From: Nocardia sp.
Lineage (GTDB): Bacteria; Actinomycetota; Actinomycetes; Mycobacteriales; Mycobacteriaceae
Reading direction: 5' to 3'
Assembly: GCF_025465275.1 (NCBI RefSeq)
Contig: NZ_JAODNK010000009.1
Location: forward strand, 1-43,033
DNA: 43,033 nt
Shown here: one piece after another, positions 16,436-26,555 of the stretch
How the letters are laid out: every line of letters begins with the position of its first letter
How positions within the stretch are numbered: the stretch's first letter is position 1
Position numbers and translations under genes: made by a program
Notes under the pieces: model-generated
Database searches by the model: none
What the model was told of the DNA's origin: nothing
Seen by the model: the letters and a program-made list of their open reading frames with translations, nothing else

Positions 16436-16957
16436 ATGACCGAACCCGCCGCAGCCACCGGGAACCCTGATGCCGCAACCGAACCCGGCGCCGACGGCAG
16501 CATCCGTCCGCTGGCCGAACGCATCGACGATCTGACCCGCGTGATCGCACGCCAGGCCGCCATCCTGGAGCGACTCACCGACGAGGCCAGGGCCCGTGCG
16601 CAGCGGGAACGCCTGGGCGCGGACCTGCCCCTGGTGGTCGAGCTGTTCGCCCTGTACGGCGATGCGCAGGCGCTGGCGGGCACCGCCGGGTCCGGCACCG
16701 AGCGAATGGCTTTCGAGACCTTCGGCTCCCGCGTCGAACGACTGCTGATCGGCCGCGGCGGACGGATCGTCAGTCCCGCACCGGGCGGCGCTTTCGATGC
16801 GCTGACGATGGAGGCCGCCGATGTCACCGCTACCGCGGACCCGGCCGCCGACCGCACCGTCGACGCGGTGATCGAACCCGGCCTGACCGTTGCCGACCGA
16901 TCGGTGCGGCCCGCCCGGGTAATCGTCCGCCGCCACCTGCCGAGCGAACAGGACTGA
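16436..16957 (+). CDS. GrpE-like nucleotide exchange factor
   Basis: A 173-residue protein resembling a reduced GrpE, which would release ADP from the Hsp70. Residues 22-60 form a charged coiled-coil-like helix (RPLAERIDDLTRVIARQAAI). The C-terminal part has GrpE-head features: GGRIVSPAPGGAFDALTMEA, then DRTVDAVIEPGLTVADRSVR and PARVIV, aligned with the family's G..FDP..HEA and GY...RVLRPA.V.V. The usual His of the FDP..HEA region appears lost (TMEA instead). The ATG at 16436 is almost back-to-back with the DnaK-like gene, so their promoters must lie in the 50-bp gap. Confidence 0.8.
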   Translation: MTEPAAATGNPDAATEPGADGSIRPLAERIDDLTRVIARQAAILERLTDEARARAQRERLGADLPLVVELFALYGDAQALAGTAGSGTERMAFETFGSRVERLLIGRGGRIVSPAPGGAFDALTMEAADVTATADPAADRTVDAVIEPGLTVADRSVRPARVIVRRHLPSEQD

Positions 16958-16988
16958 CCGCTGCGGGCCAGGGCGGCCAGAAACCTTT

Positions 16989-17000
16989 AAGCAATTGCTT
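16989..17000. promoter_or_regulatory. Operator-like palindrome 1 upstream of the SDR-kshA operon
   Basis: AAGCAATTGCTT, a perfect 12-bp palindrome (AAGCA-N2-TGCTT). It shares its half-site with the 20-bp palindrome 6 nt downstream. Confidence 0.6.
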
Positions 17001-17006
17001 GCAGAA

Positions 17007-17026
17007 ATTAAGCACCGGTGCTTAAT
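17007..17026. promoter_or_regulatory. Operator-like palindrome 2 upstream of the SDR-kshA operon
   Basis: ATTAAGCACCGGTGCTTAAT, a perfect 20-bp palindrome (core AAGCA-N4-TGCTT) ending 8 nt before the SDR start. A TetR-type repressor is the likely binder. It is not the KstR consensus as I recall it (TnnAACnnGTTnnA). The regulator is not encoded next to the operon. Confidence 0.7.
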
Positions 17027-17034
17027 CTCGGCGC

Positions 17035-17817
17035 ATGACCTATTCCTCCGCGACCGCGATCGTCACGGGCGCCGCCTCCGGAATCGGCCGTGCTCTCGTG
17101 ACACGACTCCTGGAGCGGGGCGCCACCGTGTACGCCGCCGATCGCGATGCCGCCGGGCTCGACCGGCTGGCAACCAGCGACCGGCTCACGACCATGGTCA
17201 CCGATGTCTCCGACCGGTCCGCCATAACCGCCGTGATCGATCGCGCCGTCGGCGAAAGAGGCACGCTCGACCTGATTTTCAATAATGCGGGCATGGTGGT
17301 CGGCGGTGACTTCGAGGAGATGACCGAAGCCGCGTGGGACCGGATCGTCGGCGTGAACCTCTGGGGTGTCATCCACGGCAGCCAGCTCGCCTACGCGGTC
17401 ATGCGCAAACAGGGCAGCGGGCACATTGTGAACACCGCCAGCAGCGCGGGCGTGCTGCCCGTCGCGCGGTCCACCGCCTATGCCACCACCAAGCATGCCG
17501 TTGTCGGACTGAGCACCTCGCTGCGCGCCGAGGCCGCCGAGCACGGCATTCGCGTCAGCGCCGTCCTGCCCGGCGTGGTCGACACCGGCATCTTCGACAA
17601 TGCGGTCAATCTCCCCGGCTACAACTACCGGGCCTCGATCGACAAGCTGCCGTTCGCCAAGGTGACACCGGTCGACGCCGCCGACGCCATCCTGCACGGC
17701 GTCTCGAAGAACAAGCAGTTCATCACCTTTCCGGCCTACAACCGGATCATTATCGGGCTCAATCGACTCATGCCCGATGTGATGGCCCCGATCATCAATC
17801 GCGGAGGACGAAAGTGA
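17035..17817 (+). CDS. Short-chain dehydrogenase/reductase in operon with kshA
   Basis: Classical SDR oxidoreductase of 260 residues: IVTGAASGIGRALVTRLLER nucleotide-binding motif near residue 9, NNAGM, the catalytic Ser region NTASSAGVLP and YATTK (Tyr and Lys both present). The C-terminal GLNRLMPDVMAPIINR is typical of a subfamily seen in mycolate actinobacteria. Its stop overlaps the kshA start (GTGA), so the two are co-translated and it probably acts on a steroid or steroid side-chain intermediate. No ribosome site is visible; the message may be near-leaderless. Control is probably through the palindromes just upstream. Confidence 0.93.
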   Translation: MTYSSATAIVTGAASGIGRALVTRLLERGATVYAADRDAAGLDRLATSDRLTTMVTDVSDRSAITAVIDRAVGERGTLDLIFNNAGMVVGGDFEEMTEAAWDRIVGVNLWGVIHGSQLAYAVMRKQGSGHIVNTASSAGVLPVARSTAYATTKHAVVGLSTSLRAEAAEHGIRVSAVLPGVVDTGIFDNAVNLPGYNYRASIDKLPFAKVTPVDAADAILHGVSKNKQFITFPAYNRIIIGLNRLMPDVMAPIINRGGRK

Positions 17818-18944
17818 CACAGGATATTCGCACCATCGATGTCGGCCAGCCGATGACGCGGTTCGCGCGCGGCTGGCACTGTCTCGGCCTTGCCGAGAAC
17901 TTCCGGGACGGAGAACCGCACTCCATCAGCGCCTTCGGCACCAAGCTGGTGATCTGGGCGGACAGCACCGGGGCCCTGCACGCGCTCGACGGCTACTGCC
18001 GGCACATGGGCGCGGATCTGAGCTACGGGAGCATCAAGGGCGACAATATCGCCTGCCCGTTCCACGATTGGCGCTGGCGCGCCGACGGCAAGTGCGCCGC
18101 AATCCCTTACGCGCGCCGGGTGCCGCCGCTGGCCAAAACCCGCGCCTGGACCACCTGCGAGGAAAACGGCCAGTTCCTCGTCTGGAACGATCCGGAGGGC
18201 AATCCCCCGCAGCCCGAGGTCGCCATCCCGCACATCGAGGGCATGGGTACCGAACTGTGGAGCGACTGGAGCTGGAACTCACTGCTCATCGAGGGCGCGC
18301 ACTGCCGCGAAATCATCGACAACAACGTCGATATGGCGCACTTCTTCTATATCCACTTCGCCTATCCGGTGTTCTTCAAGAATGTGTTCGAGGGGCATGT
18401 GGCCACTCAGTTCCTGCATTCGAAGGGGCGGCCGGATATGCATACGGCCTCGAACTATTCGACCGAGATGCAGCTGTTGCGTTCGGAGGCTTCATATTTC
18501 GGGCCGTCGTACATGATCAACTACCTGCACAACGACTTCGGCGACAATACCGTGGAGGTGGCGCTGATCAACTGCCACTACCCGGTCACGCACAATTCGT
18601 TCATGCTGCAGTGGGGCGTCAGCGTGCAGCGCATCGAGGGCCTGCCGCCGGAGAAATCGCAGAAGCTGGCCAGATCGTTCGGCAAGAGCTTCGGCGTCGG
18701 TTTCCTGCAGGATGTCGAGATCTGGAAGCACAAGACCCGCATCGACAATCCGCTGCTCACCCAGGAGGACGGACCGGTCTACCAGCACCGCCGCTGGTAC
18801 GAGCAGTTCTATGTCGACGTCGCCGACATCACCCCGGATATGACGGCCCGCTTCGAATTCGAGGTCGACACCACACACGCCAATCAGAACTGGCAGGCCG
18901 AGGTCGCCGCCAACCTCGAAAAGCGGGCGGCGGAAAAGGGTTAG
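17814..18944 (+). CDS. kshA: 3-ketosteroid 9-alpha-hydroxylase oxygenase subunit
   Basis: Rieske non-haem iron oxygenase of 376 residues that hydroxylates C9 of 3-ketosteroids, a step in opening the sterol ring. Rieske cluster ligands: C62-x-H64 (GYCRHMGADL) and C81-x2-H84 (ACPFHDWRW). Mononuclear iron site: IIDNNVDMAHFFYIHF (D173, H176, H181), with a further Asp expected near FLQDVEIWKHKTR. Whole stretches such as DMAHFFYIHF and RRWYEQFYVDVADI are as in mycobacterial KshA. GTG at 17814 overlaps the SDR stop. The reductase partner KshB is not in the window. Its stop overlaps the convergent LysR stop as TTAG. Confidence 0.93.
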   Translation: MTQDIRTIDVGQPMTRFARGWHCLGLAENFRDGEPHSISAFGTKLVIWADSTGALHALDGYCRHMGADLSYGSIKGDNIACPFHDWRWRADGKCAAIPYARRVPPLAKTRAWTTCEENGQFLVWNDPEGNPPQPEVAIPHIEGMGTELWSDWSWNSLLIEGAHCREIIDNNVDMAHFFYIHFAYPVFFKNVFEGHVATQFLHSKGRPDMHTASNYSTEMQLLRSEASYFGPSYMINYLHNDFGDNTVEVALINCHYPVTHNSFMLQWGVSVQRIEGLPPEKSQKLARSFGKSFGVGFLQDVEIWKHKTRIDNPLLTQEDGPVYQHRRWYEQFYVDVADITPDMTARFEFEVDTTHANQNWQAEVAANLEKRAAEKG

Positions 18945-19891
18945 GACACCAGCAATCCGACCCCCGCCGGGAGACTGCCGTCGGCGTCCGCCTCGATGAG
19001 GAAACTCTCCAGCGTCTCGCGAAAAGCGTTGGCGGCGTGGGTCGGAGCGACATCCTTGCGGTGCGCCACCGCGACCGTACGGTGCAGGCTGGGCGCACCG
19101 CGGCCGCCGTCCAGCATTAGCGGAGTGCCGCGCAGCCCGGGCCGCCCCGCCAGCACCATGCTCGGGACGACGGCCACTCCGAGGCCCACCTCCACGAACC
19201 GCAGGACCGCGTCCATCTCCCCGCCCTCGACCGCGAAACGGGGTTCGAATCCGGCGTGCCGGCAGGCCGCGATCGTCGCCTCGCGCAGGTCGTATCCGGC
19301 CCGGAACATCACCAGCGGCCGGTCCCGCAGATCCGTGATGTGCAGGTGGGGCCGGTTCGGCAGCGACGCATCATCGACTCGCGAGGCGACGACCAGGTTC
19401 TCCCGCAGCAGCGGGCTGGTAACCAGCGGTGTGTCGTCGGCGAGCGGCAGGATCACCAGGGCCAGGTCGAGTGCTCCCCTGGTCAGTTCCCGCACCAGAT
19501 CGCGCGAGCCGCCCTCTTCCACGAGCAGCCGGATCCCCGGATAGGCGTCGTGGAAGCGCCTCAGGGTGTCTGCCAGCAGTCCGGAGCAGAGCGACGGGGT
19601 GGCCCCCAGCCTGACTCGGCCGCGCCGCAATCCGGCGAGTTCCTGTACCTCGAGCCGCGCGGTGTCCACATCGGCGAGGATTCGATTGGCAAGTGGGAGC
19701 AGCGCTTCACCAGCCGGGGTCAGGGTGATGTTCCCTCTGGCCCGGCTGAACAGCGGAGCGCCGAGCTCGGTCTCCAGTGCCCGGATCTGCTTGGACAGCG
19801 AAGGCTGCGCGACTCCCAGCGTCTCGGCCGCGTACGTGAAGTGCCTGGTCGTCGCCACGGCCAGGAAGTACGACAACTGCTGCAACTGCAC
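18941..19891 (-). CDS. LysR-family regulator divergent from sdhCAB
   Basis: A 316-residue LysR-type regulator: MQLQQLSYFLAVATTRHFTY HTH start, VAQPSLSKQIRALETELGAP recognition region, then the effector-binding domain (RVRLGATPSLCSGLLADTLR; LDLALVILPL). It is divergent from the succinate dehydrogenase operon with 210 bp between starts, and LysR regulators often control the divergent neighbour, so sdhCAB is the likelier target; the convergent SDR-kshA operon is the alternative. Confidence 0.94.
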   Translation of the reverse strand: MQLQQLSYFLAVATTRHFTYAAETLGVAQPSLSKQIRALETELGAPLFSRARGNITLTPAGEALLPLANRILADVDTARLEVQELAGLRRGRVRLGATPSLCSGLLADTLRRFHDAYPGIRLLVEEGGSRDLVRELTRGALDLALVILPLADDTPLVTSPLLRENLVVASRVDDASLPNRPHLHITDLRDRPLVMFRAGYDLREATIAACRHAGFEPRFAVEGGEMDAVLRFVEVGLGVAVVPSMVLAGRPGLRGTPLMLDGGRGAPSLHRTVAVAHRKDVAPTHAANAFRETLESFLIEADADGSLPAGVGLLVS

Positions 19892-19992
19892 GTTCGACAG
19901 CCTAGGACCACGGACTTCCAGCCTTCGATTCCGGAGTCGGCGATCGCGCCGCGGCGCCTTCCGGGTGTGAAAGGCCTCACGCCACGAAACCC

Positions 19993-20005
19993 CTACGGTC
20001 CGTAG
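19993..20005. promoter_or_regulatory. Candidate LysR-type box in the LysR/sdhC gap
   Basis: CTACGG-T-CCGTAG: perfect 6-bp arms around one base. LysR sites are often interrupted palindromes of this size, and the position between the divergent starts fits. The remaining 19892-20101 gap shows no gene. Confidence 0.4.
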
Positions 20006-20101
20006 TAATTACGCCCGCAGCTTGCTCCATAGACGGCGGCCATCGACACCAGATCGCTGCGGACTTGGACCTGCTGAGCAGCCCGGACATATTTTCCGCA
20101 G

Positions 20102-20791
20102 GTGGCTATCGCAATACCCGCGCTGTACCGCTCGACGGTCGGCAAGAAAGCCGTCATGGCGGTGACCGGCGCCGTCCTCATGCTGTTCCTGCTCGCGCAC
20201 ATGGCCGGGAACCTCAAGATCTTTCTGGGTGATTCGGACTTCGATCACTACGCCGGGTGGCTGCGCACGCTGGGCGAGCCCGCGCTGCCCCACCGCTGGC
20301 TGCTGACCGGAATGGAGATCGTGCTCACCGCGAGCGTGATCCTGCACATGTGGTCGGCGGTCTCCCTCGCCCGCACGGCGCGGCGCGCCAGGCCCGTCCA
20401 GTACGCGGTCAAGAAGAAGTCGCACGCCCAGGGTTACGCCGTTCACACCATGCGGTACGGCGGCGTCATCATCCTGCTTTTCCTCGTGTGGCATCTGCTC
20501 GACCTGACCTTCGGGGCGGTAAACCCCAAGGGCGGCAACTCGACTCCGCATGCCAAGGTTGTCGCCGACTTCGAACCGTCGCGCTGGTACATCACGCTGT
20601 TCTACGTCGTCGCCGTGGTCCTGGTGGGCTTGCACCTGCGGCACGGCATTCGCAGCGCCTTCCAAACACTGGGCTTGGCGAGCAACCGCAGTTACGCCCG
20701 CTACGACCTGCTCGCGGCCGTCGTCTCGACGGTCCTGGTCGTCGGATTCCTGGCAGTCCCGATCGCCGTCACATTCGGATGGGTGAAGTAG
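20102..20791 (+). CDS. sdhC: Succinate dehydrogenase cytochrome b subunit
   Basis: Membrane anchor of succinate:quinone oxidoreductase (229 residues, five hydrophobic helices). [20 protein letters not shown] at the N-terminus and His residues inside the helices ([31 protein letters not shown]) are as in the di-haem, single-anchor (type B) cytochrome b of actinobacteria. The GTG start at 20102 has no strong ribosome site. sdhA starts 2 nt after its stop. There is no separate SdhD, as expected for this type. Confidence 0.93.
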   Translation: MAIAIPALYRSTVGKKAVMAVTGAVLMLFLLAHMAGNLKIFLGDSDFDHYAGWLRTLGEPALPHRWLLTGMEIVLTASVILHMWSAVSLARTARRARPVQYAVKKKSHAQGYAVHTMRYGGVIILLFLVWHLLDLTFGAVNPKGGNSTPHAKVVADFEPSRWYITLFYVVAVVLVGLHLRHGIRSAFQTLGLASNRSYARYDLLAAVVSTVLVVGFLAVPIAVTFGWVK

Positions 20792-20793
20792 TC

Positions 20794-22752
<1,959 letters not shown>

Positions 22753-22767
22753 TAAGGGGTGTCACAC

Positions 22768-23511
22768 ATGAAGCTCACACTGCGCATCTGGCGGCAGCGG
22801 GGTTCTCGGGACGAGGGCAGGCTGGTTGACTACCAGGTCGAGATCTCCTCCGACGCTTCGTTTCTGGAGATGCTCGATGTCCTCAACGAGCGTCTCGTCG
22901 GCGAGGGCGAGGAGCCCATCGCCTTCGACCACGACTGCCGCGAGGGCATCTGCGGCATGTGCTCGCTCGTCATCGACGGAACCCCGCACGGCCCGGAAAA
23001 GGCGACGACCACCTGCCAGTTGCACATGCGGAAGTTCGCCGACGGCGACACTATTACCGTCGAACCGTGGCGGGCCAAGGCTTTTCCCGTCGTCAAGGAT
23101 TTGGTCGTCGATCGCACGGCCTTCGACAAGATCATCCAGGCGGGCGGCTACATCACCGCGCCGACCGGCGCCGCGCCCGAAGCCCACTCGGTGCCCGTGC
23201 CCAAACCCGACGCCGACTTCGCCTTCCAGGCGGCCGAATGCATCGGTTGCGGCGCCTGCGTGGCCGCCTGCCCCAATGGTTCGGCGATGCTGTTCACCGC
23301 CGCCAAGATCACCCACCTCGGCCTCCTGCCGCAGGGGCAGCCGGAGCGGTACTCCCGCGTGGTCGACATGCTGGAGACCCACGACGAACTGGGATTCGGC
23401 GGCTGCACCAATACCGGCGAGTGCACGGTCGCCTGCCCGAAGGAGATCCCCCAGGACGTGATCGGACGCCTCAACCGGGATCTCCTGCGCGCCGCCAAGA
23501 AGGGGCGCTGA
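22768..23511 (+). CDS. sdhB: Succinate dehydrogenase iron-sulphur subunit
   Basis: Carries electrons from FAD to the haems and quinone. The 247-residue protein has the [2Fe-2S] ferredoxin loop ([19 protein letters not shown]) and the C-terminal cluster motifs [12 protein letters not shown] and [18 protein letters not shown] at 22768 is chosen because AAGGGG lies 8 nt upstream; a GTG at 22759 is in frame but overlaps that site. It ends 8 bp before the convergent dinF. Confidence 0.97.
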   Translation: MKLTLRIWRQRGSRDEGRLVDYQVEISSDASFLEMLDVLNERLVGEGEEPIAFDHDCREGICGMCSLVIDGTPHGPEKATTTCQLHMRKFADGDTITVEPWRAKAFPVVKDLVVDRTAFDKIIQAGGYITAPTGAAPEAHSVPVPKPDADFAFQAAECIGCGACVAACPNGSAMLFTAAKITHLGLLPQGQPERYSRVVDMLETHDELGFGGCTNTGECTVACPKEIPQDVIGRLNRDLLRAAKKGR

Positions 23512-23519
23512 CCCGGGAC

Positions 23520-24938
23520 TCAGGCCAGTCGCCCCGGCACATCCGCGCCGACCCGGGCCCAGCGGCCGGAGAGCGCTCGCCATGACACCGCGACCAGTCG
23601 CAGCACCATGAAAGCGACCAACCCCGTCCAGATTCCGGCAATGCCCCAGTCGTAGACCAGGGATAGCCAGATGGCCGGTAGGAAGCCGAGCAGTGCCGAT
23701 CCGAGGGTGGCATTGCGCAGGAAGGCGGCGTCGCCCGCACCGAGCAGGACGCCGTCCAGTGCGAATACCACCCCGGCAATCGGAATGATGCCCACGAAGA
23801 ACCACCACACCACGTGGGTCCGGTCCAGCACTGACGGGTCAGTGGTGAACAGATTCGGTATGACCGAGTAACCGGCCGCGAAGGCCACGGCCAGCACCAC
23901 TGCGAACACCGTGGACCAGCCGGTAATACGCCGCGCCAAACCCTGTGCACCCCGCGCGTTTCCGGCCCCCAGGGCTGCGCCCACCAGGGTCTGCGCGGCA
24001 ATGGCCAGCGAATCCAGGGTCAGGGCGAGGAAATTCCAGAGCTGCAGCACCAATTGGTGCGCGGCCACCGAGGGCGCCCCGAATCGGGATGCCACCGCCG
24101 CTGCCGAGACGAAGCACGCCTGAAAAGACAGACTGCGCGCGATCAAGTCCCGCCCCAGCACCAATTGCGCCTTCATGATCGCGATGTGCGGTGCCAGCGG
24201 CACTTTGGACCGCCGGAGCGCAAGTACGAACAACACGGCGGTCACCACCTGCCCCGCCAGGTTGGCCACCGCGGAGCCCTCCAATTTCAGGCGTGGCGCG
24301 CCGAGCAGCCCGTGTACCAGCACCGGGCACAGCACGCCCGAAAGCGCCAGCCCCGCAACCACATACAACAGTGGCCGCCGAGTCTGCTGCACCCCGCGCA
24401 TCCAGCCGTTGCCCGCCATCGACAGCAGGATCAACGGCACTCCGAACAGCGCTATCCGCAACCAGGACGCCGCACCCGAGGCGATTTCGCTACCACCCGC
24501 GATGGCCCGTGTCACCGGCCCCGCAAACACCTGCAGCACAGCGACAATCGCCAATCCCACGCCGGCGGCAATCCAACTCGCCTGCACCCCTTCGCCGATC
24601 GCGCCGCGCTCATCCCCCGCCCCGTGCCGTCGCGAAGCCCGTGACGTCGTCCCGTAACTCAGAAACGTCAATTGTGTACTGACCTGCGCCAGAATCAATC
24701 CGCCGACAGCCAGTCCAGCCAGCGCCAGCGCTCCCAATCGGCCCACCACCGCCATATCGAACAGCAGATAGATCGGCTCGGCGATCAATACCCCGAGGGT
24801 CGGCACGGCGATCCCGAGAATCCGCCCCGGCCCGGCGGCCGCTGGATCCCCGCCGAGCCCTGACCGCGCCGACGCCGTCACGACATCGGCGAGGGCCTCC
24901 GCTGGGTCATCCCCACCCTGCTCGCCGACACCGCTCAT
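23520..24938 (-). CDS. dinF: MATE-family efflux protein, DinF type
   Basis: Multidrug and toxin extrusion transporter of 472 residues with about twelve hydrophobic helices. It opens with an Ala/Gly-rich cytosolic stretch, then ILGIAVPTLGVLIAEPIYLL, a typical first MATE helix; AEPIYLLFDMAVVGRLGALA and LTLDSLAIAAQTLVGAALGA are DinF-like. M. tuberculosis dinF (Rv2836c) lies directly upstream of the nrnA-rbfA block; here about 7 kb of envelope genes have come between them. ATG at 24938 overlaps the stop of the 48-codon remnant ORF as ATGA; a GTG at 24956 is the alternative. Confidence 0.93.
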   Translation of the reverse strand: MSGVGEQGGDDPAEALADVVTASARSGLGGDPAAAGPGRILGIAVPTLGVLIAEPIYLLFDMAVVGRLGALALAGLAVGGLILAQVSTQLTFLSYGTTSRASRRHGAGDERGAIGEGVQASWIAAGVGLAIVAVLQVFAGPVTRAIAGGSEIASGAASWLRIALFGVPLILLSMAGNGWMRGVQQTRRPLLYVVAGLALSGVLCPVLVHGLLGAPRLKLEGSAVANLAGQVVTAVLFVLALRRSKVPLAPHIAIMKAQLVLGRDLIARSLSFQACFVSAAAVASRFGAPSVAAHQLVLQLWNFLALTLDSLAIAAQTLVGAALGAGNARGAQGLARRITGWSTVFAVVLAVAFAAGYSVIPNLFTTDPSVLDRTHVVWWFFVGIIPIAGVVFALDGVLLGAGDAAFLRNATLGSALLGFLPAIWLSLVYDWGIAGIWTGLVAFMVLRLVAVSWRALSGRWARVGADVPGRLA

Positions 24939-25081
24939 CCGATCACCATCGCACACAGCGCCGACCGATATGCCCTCCGGCGCTGTGGCGGCCGCCGGTT
25001 TCTGGAACGGTGCAGATCCTCCTGCCAGTAGCCCCAGGAGTGCGTGCCCGTGGGCCGCAGGACGCTGTACTGCTGTTTCAC
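24935..25081 (-). pseudogene. C-terminal remnant of an antigen 85-type mycolyltransferase
   Basis: A 48-residue ORF starting GTG at 25081. Residues 6-25 (SVLRPTGTHSWGYWQEDLHR) match the end of the intact mycolyltransferase at 28860-29894 (NLRPVGTHSWGYWQQDLHDS), including the catalytic-His THSWGYW segment. After that the sequence is Arg-rich and no longer homologous. No other part of the enzyme is present. Its start overlaps the gpgS stop (GTGA) and its stop overlaps the dinF start (ATGA), so it may survive as a coupling peptide. Confidence 0.7.
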
Positions 25082-26010
25082 GGGACTCCTCCTTCGACGG
25101 CGTACAGACTCGCCATGGGTGGCCGATCCGCGACCGACACCGGGCTGACCGTCCGCCGCCAGGACGGGCCGTCGGGCCGATACAGCGCCAGGCCGATACC
25201 CGAATCGTGGATGCCGAGCCGATCGAGCAGGGTGGCGATGAGCTGACGGCTCATGACGGCCAGTTCATGGGTGGGGCGGTTGCGATGAATGCGGGTGCCC
25301 AGATCGACCTGGGCAATGGCCTGCGCCCCGTAGCGCTGCCAGGCGTCGATGAGAATGCCGATCTCGACGCCGTAGCCGGGTGCGAAAGGGATGCCGGTCA
25401 ACAGCTTTCGCGTCGCGGCGTATTCACCGCCGAGCGGTTGCAGCACCTCGCCGAGTTCGGGAGCCAGCGCGGCGAGTAGCGGGCGGGCCACCAACTGGGT
25501 GACTCGTCCGCCGCCGTCCGCATCGCCCGACAGGTCGGAGGCGAGGGGGCGGCGGTAATAACCCTTCACCAGTTCGATGTCTGCCTCGAAGAGCAGCGGG
25601 GCCAGCAGGGCCGGAACGAAGTGCGGGCTCGGCGCCAGCAGGTCGGAGTCGATGAAGACGATCAGATCGCCGGTGGTCACGGCCAGCGACCGCCACAGCA
25701 CCTCACCCTTCCCCGGCACCGGTGTGATGCTCGGCATTGCCTGTTCGCGGGTGTAAACCGCTGTGGCACCGGCGGCTTCGGCAATACGAACGGTGTAATC
25801 GGTGGAACCGGAGTCGACGACGATGAGCTCGTCCACCAGCGTTCCCACCAGACCCCGGATGGATCCGAGGACTCCGGCAATGGTGGCCTGTTCGTTCAGC
25901 GCCGGCAGGACTACCGAGACGGTGCGCCCGGCCTTGCGCTCGATCAGCTCCGGTATCGACCAATCCCGCTGGAACCAGGTGACTTCGGCGGAGACGCTGC
26001 GGTAGGTCAT
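25078..26010 (-). CDS. gpgS: Glucosyl-3-phosphoglycerate synthase-type glycosyltransferase
   Basis: GT-A fold, GT81-type enzyme (310 residues) that in mycobacteria joins glucose to 3-phosphoglycerate, the first step to methylglucose lipopolysaccharide. Motifs: VSVVLPALNEQATI near residue 31, DELIVVDSGSTD, PGKGEVLWRSLA, the DSD metal triad at 121-123 (VFIDSDLLAPSPHFVPALLA), GEYAATRKLLTGIPFAPGYG and a HRNRP motif. It is the type of M. tuberculosis Rv1208, which lies elsewhere in that genome, so this could be the main GpgS or a paralog with another acceptor. Its ATG overlaps the upstream GT39-fragment stop as ATGA. Confidence 0.85.
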   Translation of the reverse strand: MTYRSVSAEVTWFQRDWSIPELIERKAGRTVSVVLPALNEQATIAGVLGSIRGLVGTLVDELIVVDSGSTDYTVRIAEAAGATAVYTREQAMPSITPVPGKGEVLWRSLAVTTGDLIVFIDSDLLAPSPHFVPALLAPLLFEADIELVKGYYRRPLASDLSGDADGGGRVTQLVARPLLAALAPELGEVLQPLGGEYAATRKLLTGIPFAPGYGVEIGILIDAWQRYGAQAIAQVDLGTRIHRNRPTHELAVMSRQLIATLLDRLGIHDSGIGLALYRPDGPSWRRTVSPVSVADRPPMASLYAVEGGVP

Positions 26011-26555
26011 GGATCTATCCCTTCACCCGAATCGAGAATAGTGGTGTGCCAGCCCGGCCAGATGTCGGACCAGGGGCGGAGCGGATGGTCACAGCGCCAG
26101 ATGACGACGTGCTTTGTGATGCCCGGAAAACCCAGCGGGGCATTCAACCGGGATAACAGCCGAACCTCGGAAAATGTCTGGCGCAGTGTGGTTTCCGCTG
26201 CGTTGGAACCGACATAGAGCACGGTGGTCGCGGTCACCGGCGGCATTCCGAAGTAGGCGAACCCTCTGTTCGCGCTGTACACCGGCGGGAGAGCCACACC
26301 CAGCTCATCGAGAGCCGCTGCCTGCCAATAGTTCTGAGCGATGACGACCACATGCGAACTCGTGTCGGGATCCAAGCCACGTGCCGCCGCATCCACGGCG
26401 GTAACCAATTCCTCCCAGCCGCTGACACCGAACAGGCGCATACGAGTCGATATGGCGCGCTGCGTATCCGCGGACTCGCGCAGTGATGATGCGGGCAACG
26501 GGAGCAGGAAAACCGCGGCGACGGCGATCACCATCGAGCCGCCGCACCAGCCCAC
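26007..26555 (-). pseudogene. C-terminal fragment of a GT39-type membrane glycosyltransferase
   Basis: A 182-residue frame starting GTG at 26555. It opens with one hydrophobic helix (MVIAVAAVFLLPLPASSL) and continues as the extracytoplasmic C-terminal domain typical of actinobacterial GT39 enzymes (GWEELVTAVDAAARGL; VVVIAQNYWQAAALDELG; PPVYSANRGFAYFGMPPVTA; TTVLYVG). The catalytic N-terminal half, with its many helices and acidic loop motif, is absent; the sequence immediately upstream is the N-half of an MFS transporter in a different frame. The gene is therefore broken or fused. The stop overlaps gpgS. Confidence 0.72.

Noticed and set aside
26305..26550. Tail of the MFS frame after residue 213 as real protein
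   Set aside because: The sequence is Arg-rich nonsense, while the overlapping +1 frame encodes a clear GT39 C-terminal domain.
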